From contig CP114482.1 in the NCBI GenBank assembly GCA_027186245.1, positions 17,379,209 through 17,443,208 on the forward strand: a stretch of 64,000 nt of DNA. The letters are read 5' to 3'. The notes below the pieces were generated by a model, which did not search any database, was not told where the DNA came from, and worked only from the letters and a program-made list of their open reading frames with translations. Numbering within the stretch: the first letter of the stretch is position 1; every line of letters begins with the position of its first letter. The translations under genes were made by a program, and so were the position numbers. This document shows positions 1 through 13,035 of the stretch, in pieces. The DNA is from Coriaria nepalensis. Taxonomy: Eukaryota; Streptophyta; Magnoliopsida; Cucurbitales; Coriariaceae.

Positions 1-1359
1 TCATGTTTAAAGGACGAATTTCATTCGAAGTGATTTAGAATGATTTACTGACTAAAAGAGACGCAATAGTATGACTTTAAGGCTAAAAAAATGGATAGTT
101 GCCTTTTAATGGATCAATTGCAAGTTATACATGAAAGTCGTTTCTTAAATGCAAAAAATAGAATTGGTTCGAAGTGCTTCCAAACAATTTAATGATATGA
201 AAAGACTGAATGATATGCTTTTTATGGCTAAAACAATGCATTGTTGTCTTCAATAGATTAATTGCAAGTTATGTAAGAAAATCATGTTTGAAGGGCGAAA
301 ATAGAATTCGTTCGACTTAATTTAGAATGATTTAACGACTAGAAGAGACTCATTGACATGACTTTAATGCTAAACAAATGCATTGTTGCCTTCAATAGAT
401 AAACTGCAAGTTATGCACGAAAGTCATGTTTAAAGGCCGAATTTCATTCGAAGTGATTTAGAATGATTTACTGACTAAAAGAGACGCAATAGTATGACTT
501 TAAGGCTAAAAAAATGGATAGTTGCCTTCAATGGATCAATTGCAAGTTATACATCAAAGTCGTTTCTTAAATGCAAAAAATAGAATCGGTTCGAAGTGCT
601 TCCAAACAATTTAATGATATGAAAAGATTGAATGATATGCTTTTTATGGCTAAAACAACGCGTTGTTGTCTTCAATAGATTAATTGCAAGTTATGTAAGA
701 AAATTATGTTTGAGGGGCGAAAATAGAATTTTTTCGACTTAATTTAGAATGATTTAACGACTAGAAGAGACTCATTGACATGACTTTAAGGCTAAATAAA
801 TGCATTGTTGCCTTCAATAGATCAACTGAAAGTTATGCACGAAAGTCATGTTTAAAGGCTGAATTTCATTCGAAGTGATTTAGAATGATTTATTGACTAA
901 AAGCGACACAATAATATGACTTTAAGGCTAAAAAAATGGATAGTTGCCTTCAATAGATCAATTGCAAGTTATGCATGAAAGTCGTGTCTTAAATGCACAA
1001 ATAGAATTGGTTCGAAGTGCTTCCAAATAATTTAATGATATGAAAAGACGGAATGATATGCTTTTTATGGCTAAAACAATGCATTGTTGTCTTCAATAGA
1101 TTAATTGCAAGTTATGTAAGAAAATCATGTTTGAAGGGCGAAAATAGAATTCGTTCGACTCAATTTAGAATGATGTAACGACTAGAAGAGACTCATTAAC
1201 ATGACTTTAGGGCTAAACAAATGCATTGTTGCCTTCAATAGATCAACTGCAAGTTATGCACGCAATTCATGTTTAAAGGCCGAATTTCATTCGAAGTGAT
1301 TTAGAATGATTTACTGACTAAAAGAGACGCAATAATATGACTTTAAGGCTAAAAAAATG

Positions 1360-2622
1360 GATAGTTGCCTTCAATAGATCAATTGCAAGTTATGCATGAA
1401 AGTCGTGTCTTAAATGCACAAATAGAATTGGTTCGAAGTGCTTCCAAATAATTTAATGATATGAAAAGATTGAATGATATGCTTTTTATGGCTAAAACAA
1501 TGCATTGTTGTCTTCAATAGATTAATTGCAAGTTATGTAAGAAAATCATGTTTGAAGGGCGAAAATAGAATTTTTTCGACTTAATTTAGAATGTTTTAAC
1601 GACTAGAAGAGACTCATTGACATGACTATTAGGCTAAATAAATGCATTGTTGCCTTCAATAGATCAACTGCAAGTTATGCACGAAAGTCATGTTTAATGA
1701 CCGAATTTCATTCGAAGTGATTTAGAATGATTTATTGCCTAAAAGCGACACAATAATATGACTTTAAGGCTAAAAAAATGGATAGTTGCCTTCAATAGAT
1801 CAATTGCAAGTTATGCATGAAAGTCGTGTCTTAAATGCACAAATAGAATTGGTTCGAAGTGCTTCCAAATAATTTAATGATATGAAAAGATTGAATGATA
1901 TGCTTTTTATGGCTAAAACAATGCATTGTTGTCTTCAATAGATTAATTGCAAGTTATGTAAGAAAATCATGTTTGAAGGGCGAAAATAGAATTTTTTCGA
2001 CTTAATTTAGAATGTTTTAACGACTAGAAGAGACTCATTGACATGACTATAAGGCTAAATAAATGCATTGTTGCCTTCAATAGATCAACTGCAAGTTATG
2101 CACGAAAGTCATGTTTAATGACCGAATTTCATTCGAAGTGATTTAGAATGATTTATTGACTAAAAGCGACACAATAATATGACTTTAAGGCTAAAAAAAT
2201 GGATAGTTGCCTTCAATAGATCAATTGCAAGTTATGCATGAAAGTCGTGTCTTAAATGCACAAATAAAATTGGTTCGAAGTGCTTCCAAACAATTTAATG
2301 ATATGAAAAGACTGAATGATATCCTTTTTATGGCTAAAACAATGCATTGTTGTCTTCAATAGATTAATTGCAAGTTATGTAAGAAAATCATGTTTGAAGG
2401 GCGAAAATAGAATTCATTCGACTTAATTTAGAATGATTTAACGACTAGAAGAGACTAATGGACATGACTTTAAAGCTAAACAAATGCATTGTTGCCTTCA
2501 ATAGATCAACTGCAAGTTATGCACGAAAGTCATGTTTAAAGACTGAATTTCATTCGAAGTGATTTAGAATGATTTATTGACTAAAAGCGACACAATAATA
2601 TGACTTTAAGGCTAAAAAAATG
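1360..2622. repeat. Run of three near-identical 421-bp units
   Basis: Units starting at 1360, 1781 and 2202 are exactly 421 bp apart and share marker variants, including AATGTTTTAACG, CATGACTAT and TTTAATGACCG. This is a recent local one-unit expansion inside the more diverged zone I. Confidence 0.7.
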
Positions 2623-5014
2623 GATAGTTGCCTTCAATAGATCAATTGCAAGTTATGCATGAAAGTCGTGTCTTAAATGCACAAATAGAATTGGTTCGAA
2701 GTGCTTCCAAATAATTTAATGATATGAAAAGACTGAATGATATGATTTTTATGGCTAAAACAATGCATTGTTGTCTTCAATAGATTAATTGCAAGTTATG
2801 TAAGAAAATCATGTTTGAGGGGCGAAAATAGAATTCGTTCGACTTAATTTAGAATGATTTAACGACTAGAAGAGACTCATTGACATGACTTTAAGGCTAA
2901 ATAAATGCATTGTTGCTTTCAATAGATCAACTGCAAGTTATGCACGAAAGTCATGTTTAAATGCCGAATTTCATTCGAAGTGATTTAGAATGATTTACTG
3001 ACTAAAAGAGACGCAAAAATATGACTTTAAGGAAAAAAAAATGCATAGCTGCCTTCAATAGATCAATTGCAAGTTATATATGAAAGTCGTGTCTTAAATG
3101 CACAAATAGAATTGGTTTGAAGTGCTTCCAAATAATTTAATGATATCAAAAGACTGAATGATATGCTTTTTATGGCTAAAACAGTTCATTGTTGTCTTCA
3201 ATAGATTAATTGCAAGTTATGTAAGAAAATCATGTTTGAAGGGCGAAAATAGAATTCGTTCGACTTAATTTAGAATGATTTAACGACTAGAAGAGACTCA
3301 TTAACATGACTTTAGGGCTAAACAAATGCATTGTTGCCTTCAATAGATCAACTGCAAGTTATGCACGCAATTCATGTTTAAAGGCCGAATTTCTTTCGAA
3401 GTGATTTAGAATGATTTACTGACTAAAAGAGACGCAAAAATATGACTTTGAGGCTAAAAAAATGGATAGTTGCCTTCAATAGATCAATTGCAAGTTATGC
3501 ATGAAAGTCGTGTCTTAAATGCACAAATAGAATTGGTTCGAAGTGCTTCCAAATAATTTAATGATATGAAAAGACAGAATGATATGATTTTTATGGCTAA
3601 AACAATGCATTGTTGTCTTCAATAGATTAATTGCAAGTTATATAAGAAAATCATGTTTGAAGGGCGAAAATAGAATTTTTTCGACTTAATTTAGAATGTT
3701 TTAACGACTAGAAGAGACTCATTGACATGACTATAAGGCTAAACAAATGCATTGTTGCCTTCAATAGATCAACTGCAAGTTATGCACGAAAGTCATGTTT
3801 AAACGCCGAATTTCATTCGAAGTGATTTAGAATGATTTACTTACTAAAAGAGACGCAATAGTATGACTTTAAGGCTAAAAAAATGGATAGTTGCCTTCAA
3901 TGGATTAATTGCAAGTTATACATGAAAGTCGTTTCTTAAATGCAAAAAATAGAATCGGTTCGAAGTGCTTCCAAACAATTTAATGATATGAAAAGACTGA
4001 ATGATATGCTTTTTATGGCTAAAACAACGCATTGTTGTCTTCAATAGATTAATTGCAAGTTATGTAAGAAAATCATGTTTGAAGGGCGAAAATAGAATTC
4101 GTTCGACTTAATTTAGAATGATTTAACGACTAGAAGAGACTAATTGACATGACTTTAAAGCTAAACAAATGCATTGTTGCCTTCAATAGATCAACTGCAA
4201 GTTATGCACGAAAGTCATGTTTAAACGCCGAATTTCATTCGAAGTGATTTAGAATGATTTACTTACTAAAAGAGACGCAATAGTATGACTTTAAGGCTAA
4301 AAAAATGGATAGTTGCCTTCAATGGATCAATTGCAAGTTATACATGAAAGTCGTTTCTTAAATGCAAAAAATAGAATCGGTTCGAAGTGCTTCCAAACAA
4401 TTTAATGATATGAAAAGACTAAATGATATGCTTTTTATGGCTAAAACAACGCATTGTTGTCTTCAATAGATTAATTGCAAGTTATGTAAGAAAATTATGT
4501 TTGAAGGGCGAAAATAGAATTTTTTCGACTTAATTTAGAATGATTTAACGACTAGAAGAGACTCATTGACATGACTTTAAGGCTAAATAAATGCATTGTT
4601 GCCTTCAATAGATCAACTGCAAGTTATGCATGAAAGTCATGTTTAAACGCCGAATTTCATTCAAAGTGATTTAGAATGATTTACTGACTAAAAGAGACGC
4701 AATAATATGACTTTAAGGCTAAAAAAATGGATAGTTGCCTTCAATAGATCAATTGCAAGTTATATATGAAAGTCGTGTCTTAAATGCACAAATTGAATTG
4801 GTTCGAAGTGCTTCAAAATAATTTAATAATATGAAAAGACTGAATGATATGATTTTTATGGCTAAAACAATGCATTGTTGTCTTCAATAGATTAATTGCA
4901 AGTTATGTAAGAAAATCCTGTTTGAAGGGCGAAAATAGAATTTTTTCGACTTAATTTAGAATGATTTAACGACTAGAAGAGACTCATTGACATGACTTTA
5001 AGGTTAAACAAATG

Positions 5015-5299
5015 CATTGTTGCCTTCAATAGATCAACTGCAAGTTATATATGAAAGTCGTGTCTTAAATGCACCAATAGAATTGGTTCGAAGTGCTTCC
5101 AAACAATTTAATGATATGAAAAGACTGAATGATATGCTTTTTATGGCTAAAACAATGCATTTTTGTCTTCAATAGGTTAATTGCAAGTTATGTAAGAAAA
5201 TCAGGTTAGAAGGGCGAAAATAGAATTCGTTCGACTTAATTTTGAATGATTTAACGACTAGAAGAGACTCATTGACATGACTTTAAGGCTAAACAAATG
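5015..5299. repeat. Short unit with A/B hybrid subunit (285 bp)
   Basis: This unit has two subunits instead of three. It starts as A (CATTGTTGCC, CAACTGCAAG) and after about 30 bp continues as B (TTATATATGAAAGTCG, TGTCTTAAATGC), followed by a normal C at 5158. The distance between neighbouring B subunits is 705 bp (4730 to 5435), not 842 bp. This fits a crossover between the homologous first 30-40 bp of A and B, with loss of about 136 bp. Confidence 0.85.
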
Positions 5300-6277
5300 C
5301 ATTGTTGCCTTCAATCGATCAACTGGAAGTTATGCATGAAAGTCATGTTCAAACGCCGAATTTCATTCGAAGTGATTTCGAATGATTTACTGACTAAAAG
5401 AGAGGCAATAAAATGACTTTAAGGCTAAAAAAAGGATAGTTGCCTTCAATAGATCAATTGCAAGTTATATATGAAAGTCGTGTCTTAAATGCACAAATAG
5501 AATTGGTTCGAAGTGCTTCCAAACAATTTAATGATATGAAAAGACTGAATGACATGCTTTTTATGGCTAAAACAATGCATTGTTGTCTTCAATAGATTAA
5601 TTGCAAGTTATGTAAGAAAATCATGTTTGAAGGGCGAAAATAGAATTCGTTCGACTTAATTTAGAATGATTTAACGACTAGAAGAGACTCATTGACATGA
5701 CTTTAAGGATAAACAAATGCATTGTTGCCTTCAATAGATCAACTGCAAGTTATGCACGAAAGTCATGTTTAAAAGCCGAATTTCATTAGAAGTGATTTAG
5801 AATGATTTACTGACTAAAAGAGATGCAAAAATATGACTTTAAGGTAAAAAAAAATGCATAGTTGCCTTCAATAGATCAATTGCAAGTTATATATGAAAGT
5901 CGTGTCTTAAATGCACAAATAGAATTGGTTCGAAGTGCTTCCAAACAATTTAATGATATGAAAAGACTGAATGATATGCTTTTTATGGCTAAAACAATGC
6001 ATTGTTGTCTTCAATAGATTAATTGCAAGTTATGTAAGAAAATCATGTTTGAAGGGCGAAAATAGAATTCGTTTGACGTAATTTAGAATGATTTAACGAC
6101 TAGAAGAGACTCATTGACGTGACTTTAAGGCTAAAAAAATGCATTGTTGCCTTCAATAGATCAACTGCAAGTTATGCACGAAAGTCGTGTTTAAAGGCCG
6201 AATTTCATTCGAAGTGATTTAGAATGATTTACTGACAAAAAGAGACGCAAAAATATGACTTTAAGGCTAAAAAAATG

Positions 6278-6562
6278 GATAGTTGCCTTCAATAGATCAA
6301 TTGCAAGTTATGCATGAAAGTCGTGTCTTAAATGCACAAATAGAATTGGTTCGAAGTGCTTCCAAACAATTTAATGATATGAAAAGACTGAATGATATGA
6401 TTTTTATGGCTAAAACAATGCATTGTTGTCTTCAATAGATTAATTGCAAGTTATGTACGAAAATCATGTTTGAAGGGCGAAAATAGAATTTTTTCGACTT
6501 AATTTAGAATGATTTAACGACTAGAAGAGACGCAATGAAATGACTTTAAGGCTAAAAAAATG
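6278..6562. repeat. Short unit with C/A hybrid subunit (285 bp)
   Basis: B at 6278 is followed at 6421 by a subunit that begins as C (CATTGTTGTC to CGACTAGAAGAGAC) and ends as A (GCAATGAAATGACTTTAAGG, then the A-run before GATAGTTGCC at 6563). One subunit equivalent is missing. The following B-C (6563 onward) shares the rare markers ATATGATTTTTATGG and TATGTACGAAAATC with this one, so the short unit and its neighbour are sister duplicates. Confidence 0.85.
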
Positions 6563-7319
6563 GATAGTTGCCTTCAATAGATCAATTGCAAGTTATGCAT
6601 GAAAGTCGTGTCTTAAATGCACAAATAGAATTGGTTCGAAGTGCTTCCAAACAATTTAATGATATGAAAAGACTGAATGATATGATTTTTATGGCTAAAA
6701 CAATGCATTGTTGTCTTCAATAGATTAATTGCAAGTTATGTACGAAAATCATGTTTGAAGGGCGAAAATAGAATTTTTTCGACTTAATTTAGAATGATTT
6801 AACGACTAGAAGAGACTCATTGACATGACTTTAAGGCTAAACAAATGCATTGTTGCCTTCAATAGATCAACTGCAAGTTATGCACGAAAGTCATGTTTAA
6901 AGGCCGAATTTCATTCGAAGTGATTTAGAATGATTTACTGCCTAAAAGAGACGCAATAATATGACTTTAAGGCTAGGAAAATGGATAGTTGCCTTCAACT
7001 GATCAATTGCAAGTTATGCATGAAAGTCGTGTCTTAAATGCAAAAAATAGAATTGGTTCGAAGTGCTTCCAAACGATTTAATGATATGAAAAGACTGAAT
7101 GATATGCTTTTTATGGCTAAAACAATGCATTGTTGTCTTCAATAGATTAATTGCAAGTTATGTAAGAAAATCATGTTTGAAGGGCGAAAATAGAATTCGT
7201 TCGACTTAATTTAGAATGATTTAACGACTAGAAGAGACTCATTGACATGACTTTAAGGTTAAACAAATGCATTGTTGCCTTCAATAGATCAACTGCAAGT
7301 TATGCACGAAAGTCATGTT

Positions 7320-9003
7320 TAAAGGCCGAATTTCGTTCGAAGTGATTTAGAATGATTTACTGACTAAAAGAGACGCAAAAATATGACTTTGAGGCTAAAA
7401 AAATGGATAGTTGCCTTCAATAGATCAATTGCAAGTTATGCATGAAAGTCGTGTCTTAAATGCACAAATAGAATTGGTTCGACGTGCTTCCACACAATTT
7501 AATGATATAAAAAGACTGAATGATATGCTTTTTATGGCTAAAACAATGCATTGTTGTCTTCAATAGATTACTTGCAAGTTATGTAAGGAAATCATGTTTG
7601 AAGGGCGAAAATAGAATTCGTTTGACTTAATTTAGAATGATTTAACGACTAGAAGAAACTCATTGACATGACTTTAAGGTTAAACAAATGCATTGTTGCC
7701 TTCAACAGATAAACTGCAAGTTATGCACGAAAGTCATGTTTAAAGGCCGAATTTCATTCGAAGTGATTTGGAATGATTTACTGACTAAAAGAGACGCAAA
7801 AATATGACTTTAAGGTAAAAAAAATGCATAGTTGCCTTCAATAGATCAATTGCAAGTTATATATGAAAGTCGTTTCTTAAATGCACAAATAGAATTGGTT
7901 CGAAGTGCTTCCAAACAATTTAATGCTATGAAAAGACTGAATGATATGCTTTTTATGGCTAAAACAATGCATTGTTGTCTTCAATAGATTAATTGCAAGT
8001 TATGTAAGAAAATCATGTTTGAAGGGCGAAAATAGAATTCGTTCGACTTAATTTAGAATGACTTAACGACTAGAAGAGACTCATTGACATGACTTTAAGG
8101 CTAAACAAATGCATTGTTGCCTTCAATAGATCAACTGCAAGTTATGCACGAAAGTCATGTTTAAAGGCCGAATTTCTTTCGAAGTGATTTAGAATGATTT
8201 ACTGACTAAAAGAGACGCAAAAATATGACTTTAAGGCTAAAAAAATGGATAGTTGCCTTCAATAGATCAATTGCAAGTTATGCATGAAAGTCGTGTCTTA
8301 AATGCACAAATAGAATTGGTTCGAAGTGCTTCCACACAATTTAATGATATAAAAAGACTGAATGATATGCTTTTTATGGCTAAAACAATGCATTGTTGTC
8401 TTCAATAGATTAATTGCAAGTTATGTAAGGAAATCATGTTTGAAGGGCGAAAATAGAATTCGTTTGACTTAATTTAGAATGATTTAACGACTAGAAGAGA
8501 CTCATTGACATGACTTTAAGGTTAAACAAATGCATTGTTGCCTTCAACAGATAAACTGCAAGTTATGCACGAAAGTCATGTTTAAAGGCCGAATTTCATT
8601 CGAAGTGATTTAGAATGATTTACTGACTAAAAGAGACGCAAAAATATGACTTTAAGGTAAAAAAAATGCATAGTTGCCTTCAATAGATCAATTGCAAGTT
8701 ATATATGAAAGTCGTTTCTTAAATGCACAAATAGAATTGGTTCGAAGTGCTTCCAAATAATTTAATGATATGAAAAGACTGAATGATATCCTTTTTACGG
8801 CTAAAACAATGCATTGTTTTCTTCAATAGATTAATTGCAAGTTATGTAAGAAAATCATGTTTGAAGGGCGAAAGTAGAATTTTTTCGACTTAATTTAGAA
8901 TGATTTAACGACTAGAAGAGACTCATTGACATGACTTTAAGGCTAAACAAATGCATTGTTGCCTTCAATAGATCAACTGCAAGTTATGCACGAAAGTCAT
9001 GTT
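7320..9003. repeat. 842-bp two-unit tandem duplication
   Basis: Two successive 842-bp blocks share rare variants at the same offset: CACACAATTTAATGATATAA, ATGTAAGGAAATC, GAATTCGTTTGAC, and TTCAACAGATAAACTG (7701 and 8543). It is a local dimer duplication in zone I. Confidence 0.75.
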
Positions 9004-9899
9004 TAAAGGCCGAATTTCATTCGAAGTGATTTAGAATGATTTACTGCCTAAAAGAGACGCAATAGTATGACTTTAAGGCTAAAAAAATGGATAGTTGCCT
9101 TCAATAGATCAAACGCAAGTTATGCATGAAAGTCGTGTCTTAAATGCAAAAAACAGAATTGGTCCGAAGTGCTTCCAAACAATTTAATGATATGAAAAGA
9201 CTGAATGATATGCTTTTTATGGCTAAAACAATGCATTGTTGTCTTCAATAGATTAATTGCAAGTTATGTAAGAAAATCATGTTTGAAGGGCGAAAATACA
9301 TTTCATTCGACTTAATTTTGAATGATTTAACGACTAGAAGAGCCTCACTGATATGACTTTAAGGCTAAACAAATGCATCATTGCCTTCAATAGATCAACT
9401 GCAAGTTGTGCACGAAAGTCATGTTTAAACGCCGAATTTCATTCAAAGTAATTTAGAATGATTTACTGACTAAAAGAGACGCAATAATATGTTTTTAAGG
9501 CTAAAAAAATGGATAGTTGCCTTCAATAGATCAATTGCAAGTTATATATGAAAGTCGTTTCTTAAATGCAAAAAACAGAATTGGTTCGAAGTGCTTCTAA
9601 ACAATTTAATGATATGAAAAGACTGAATGATATGCTTTTTATGGCTAAAACAATGCATTGTTGTCTTCAATAGATTATCTGCAAGTTATGTAAGAAAATC
9701 ATGTTTGAAGGGCGAAAATACAATTCATTCGACTTAATTTTGAATGATTTAACGACTAGAAGAGACTCACTGATATGACTTTAAGGCTAAACAAATGCAT
9801 TGTTGCCTTCAATAGATCAACTGCAAGTTATGCACGAAAGTCATGTTTAAACGCCGAATTTGATTCGAAGTAATTTAGAATGATTTACTGACTAAAAGA

Positions 9900-11900
9900 G
9901 ACGCAATAATATGTTTTTAAGGCTAAAAAAATGGATAGTTGCCTTCAATAGATCAATTGCAAGTTATATATGAAAGTCGTTTCCTAAATGCAAAAAACAG
10001 AATTGGTTCGAAGTGCTTCCAAACAATTTAATGATATGAAAAGACTAAATGATATGCTTTTTATGGCTAAAACAATGCATTGTTGTCTTCAATAGATTAA
10101 TTGCAAGTTATGTAAGAAAATCATGTTTGAAGGGTGAAAATAGAATTCGTTCGACATAATTTAGAATGATTTAACGACTAGAAGAGACTCATTGACATGA
10201 CTTTAAGGCTAAACAAATGCATTGTTGCCTTCAATAGATCAACTGCAAGTTATGCACGAAAGTCATGTTTAAAGGCCGAATTTCATTCGAAGTGATTTAG
10301 AATGATTTATTGACTAAAAGATATGCAAAAATGTGACATTAAGGTAAAAAAAATGCATAGTTGCCTTCAATAGATCAATTGCAAGTTATATATGAAAGTC
10401 GTTTCTTAAATGCACAAATAGAATTTGTTCGAAGTGCTTCCAAACAATTTAATGCTATGAAAAGACTGAATGATATGCTTTTTATGGCTAAAACAATGCA
10501 TTGTTGTCTTCAATAGATTAATTGCAAGTTATGTTAGAAAATCATGTTTGAAGGGCGAAAATGGAATTCGTTCGACTTAATTTAGAATGATTTAACGACT
10601 AGAAGAGACTCCTTGACATGACCTTAAGGCTAAACAAATGCATTGTTGCCTTCAATAGATCAACTGCAAGTTATGCACGAAAGTCATGTTTAAAGGCCGA
10701 ATTTCATTCGAAGTGATTTAGAATGATTTACTGCCTAAAAGAGATGCAATAATATGACTTTAAGGCTAAGAAAATGGATAGTTGCCTTCAATAGATGAAT
10801 TGCAAGTTATGCATGAAAGTCGTGTCTTAAATGCAAAAAATAGAATTGGTTCGAAGTGCTTCCACACAATTTAATGATATGAAAAGACTGAATGATATGC
10901 TTTTTATGGCTAAAACAATGCATTGTTGTCTTCAATAGATTAATTGCAAGTTATGTAAGAAAATCATGTTTGAAGGGCGAAAATAGAATTCGTTCTACTT
11001 AATTTAGAATGATTTAACGACTAGAAGAGACTCATTGACATGACTTTAAGGCTAAACAAATGCACTGTTGCCTTCAATAGATCAACTGCAAGTTATGCAC
11101 GAATGTCATGTTTAAACGCCGAATTTCTTTCGAAGTGATTTAGAATGATTTACTGACTAAAAGAGACGCAATAATATGTTTTTAAGGCTAAAAAAATGGA
11201 TAGTTGCCTTCAATAGATCAATTGCAAGTTATATATGAAAGTCGTTTCTTAAATGCACAAATAGAATTGGTTCGAAGTGCTTCCAAACAATTTACTGATA
11301 TGAAAAGACTGAATGATATGCTTTTTATGGCTAAAACAATGCATTGTTGTCTTCAATAGATTAATTGCAAGTTATGTAAGAAAATCATGTTTGAAGGGCG
11401 AAAATAGAATTCGTTCGACTTAATTTAGAATGATTTAACGACTAGAAGAGACTCATTGACATGACTTTAAGGCTAAACAAATGCATTGTTGCCTTCAATA
11501 GATCAACTCCAAGTTATGCACGAAAGTCATGTTTAAACGCCGAATTTCATTCGACGTAATTTAGAATGATTTACTGACTAGAAGAGACGCAATAATATGT
11601 TTTTAAGGCTAAAAAAATGGATAGTTGCCTTCAATAGATCAATTGCAAGTTATATATGAAAGTCGTTTCTTAAATGCAAAAAACAGAATTGGTTCGAAGT
11701 GCTTCCAAACAATTTAATGATATGAAAAGACTAAATGATATGCTTTTTATGGCTAAAACAATGCATTGTTGTCTTCAATAGATTAATTGCAAGTTATATA
11801 AGAAAATCATGTTTGAAGGGTGAAAATAGAATTCGTTCGACTTAATTTAGAATGATTTAACGACTAGAAGAGACTCATTGACATGACTTTAAGGCTAAAC
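9900..11900. repeat. Diverged relatives of zone II unit types
   Basis: Units here resemble zone II 5-mer components. The unit near 9.96-10.2 kb (ATATATGAAAGTCG, AAAAAACAGAATTGG, GACTAAATGAT, GAAGGGTGAAAATAG) resembles the fourth unit. The next one (AAAAGATATGCAAAAATG, GACATTAAGGTAAAAAAAAT) resembles the fifth, and a unit near 10.7 kb (CTGCCTAAAAGAG, GGCTAAGAAAATGG) resembles the third. They differ by several substitutions from the homogenised copies downstream. Confidence 0.6.
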
Positions 11901-12749
11901 AAATGCATTGTTGCCTTCAATAGATCAACTGCAAGTTATGCACGAAAGTCATGTTTAAACGCCGAATTTCATTCGAAGTGATTTAGAATGATTTACTGAC
12001 TAAAAGAGACGCAATAGTATGACTTTAAGGCTAAAAAAAATGCATAGTTGCCTTCAATAGATCAATTGCAAGTTATATATGAAAGTCGTGTCTTAAATGC
12101 ACAAATAGAATTGGTTCGAAGTGCTTCCAAACAATTTAATGATATGAAAAGACTAAATGATATGCTTTTTATGGCTAAAATAATGCATTGTTGTCTTCAA
12201 TAGATTAATTGCAAGTTATGTAAGAAAATCATGTTTGAAGGGCGAAAATAGAATTCGTTCGACTTAATTTTGAATGATTTAACGACTAGAAGAGACTCAC
12301 TGATATGACTTTAAGGCTAAACAAATGCATTGTTGCCTTCAATAGATCAACTGCAAGTTATGCACGAAAGTCATGTTTAAACGCCGAATTTCATTCGAAG
12401 TGATTTAGAATGATTTACTGACTAAAAGAGACGCAATAGTATGACTTTAAGGCTAAAAAAATGGATAGTTGCCTTCAATAGATCAAACGCAAGTTATGCA
12501 TGAAAGTCGTGTCTTAAATGCAAAAAACAGAATTGGTTCGAAGTGCTTCCAAACAATTTAATGATATGAAAAGACTAAATGATATGCTTTTTATGGCTAA
12601 AACAATGCATTGTTGTCTTCAATAGATTAATTGCAAGTTATGTAAGAAAATCATGTTTGAAGGGTGAAAATAGAATTCGTTCGACTTAATTTAGAATGAT
12701 TTAACGACTAGAAGAGACTCATTGACATGACTTTAAGGCTAAACAAATG

Positions 12750-12885
12750 CATTGTTGCCTTCAATAGATCAACTGCAAGTTATGCACGAAAGTCATGTTT
12801 AAAGGCCGAATTTCATTCGAAGTGATTTAGAATGATTTATTGACTAAAAGCGACAAAATAATATGACTTTAAGGCTAAAAAAATG
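12750..12885. repeat. Subunit A, representative copy (136 bp)
   Basis: Representative first subunit of the trimer. It starts CATTGTTGCC and ends in the A-run before GATAGTTGCC of B. Its first 50 bp match B and C at about 88%. Its second half resembles C (shared GATTTAGAATGATTTA, then GACTAAAAG and TATGACTTTAAGGCTAAA) but not B. It is 6-7 bp shorter than its siblings, mainly because the AAATAGAATT block found in both B and C is missing or reduced after position 60. It is the subunit lost, whole or in part, in the short units listed separately. Confidence 0.9.
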
Positions 12886-13028
12886 GATAGTTGCCTTCAA
12901 TAGATCAATTGCAAGTTATGCATGAAAGTCGTGTCTTAAATGCACAAATAGAATTGGTTCGAAGTGCTTCTAAACAATTTAATGATATGAAAAGACTGAA
13001 TGATATGCTTTTTATGGCTAAAACAATG
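12886..13028. repeat. Subunit B, representative copy (143 bp)
   Basis: Representative middle subunit. It starts GATAGTTGCC, or CATAGTTGCC in many copies, and contains GGTTCGAAGTGCTTCC and the TATGCTTTTTATGGCTAAAA block near its end. Its first half is close to A and C, but its second half is the most diverged of the three. Its length varies by 1-2 bp across the array in the run after AAATGCA (CACAAATAG, CAAAAATAG, CAAAAAATAG). One forward frame is open through the whole subunit in many copies and closes at a TAG just inside C, which explains all the short open frames in the window. Confidence 0.9.
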
Positions 13029-13035
13029 CATTGTT
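13022..13035. repeat. 14-bp perfect palindrome at B/C border (representative)
   Basis: AACAATGCATTGTT equals its own reverse complement and straddles the B/C border. The same word recurs in most 421-bp units, so the array holds on the order of a hundred copies. The equivalent site at the C/A border (ACAAATGCATTGTTG) is a near-palindrome with one mismatched pair. No protein is known to bind it from this sequence alone. Confidence 0.85.

Larger units (their letters stand above)
1..12360. repeat. Zone I: diverged units, low-order structure
   Basis: About 29 units of the 421-bp repeat with no single long-range HOR. Neighbouring units differ by scattered substitutions such as GAATTTTTTCG versus GAATTCGTTCG, and TTTCTTAAATGC versus TGTCTTAAATGC. 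Short local duplications of one or two units occur. B positions step by 421-423 bp throughout, except at two places where one subunit is missing (near 5.0 and 6.5 kb). No gene is seen. Confidence 0.8.
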
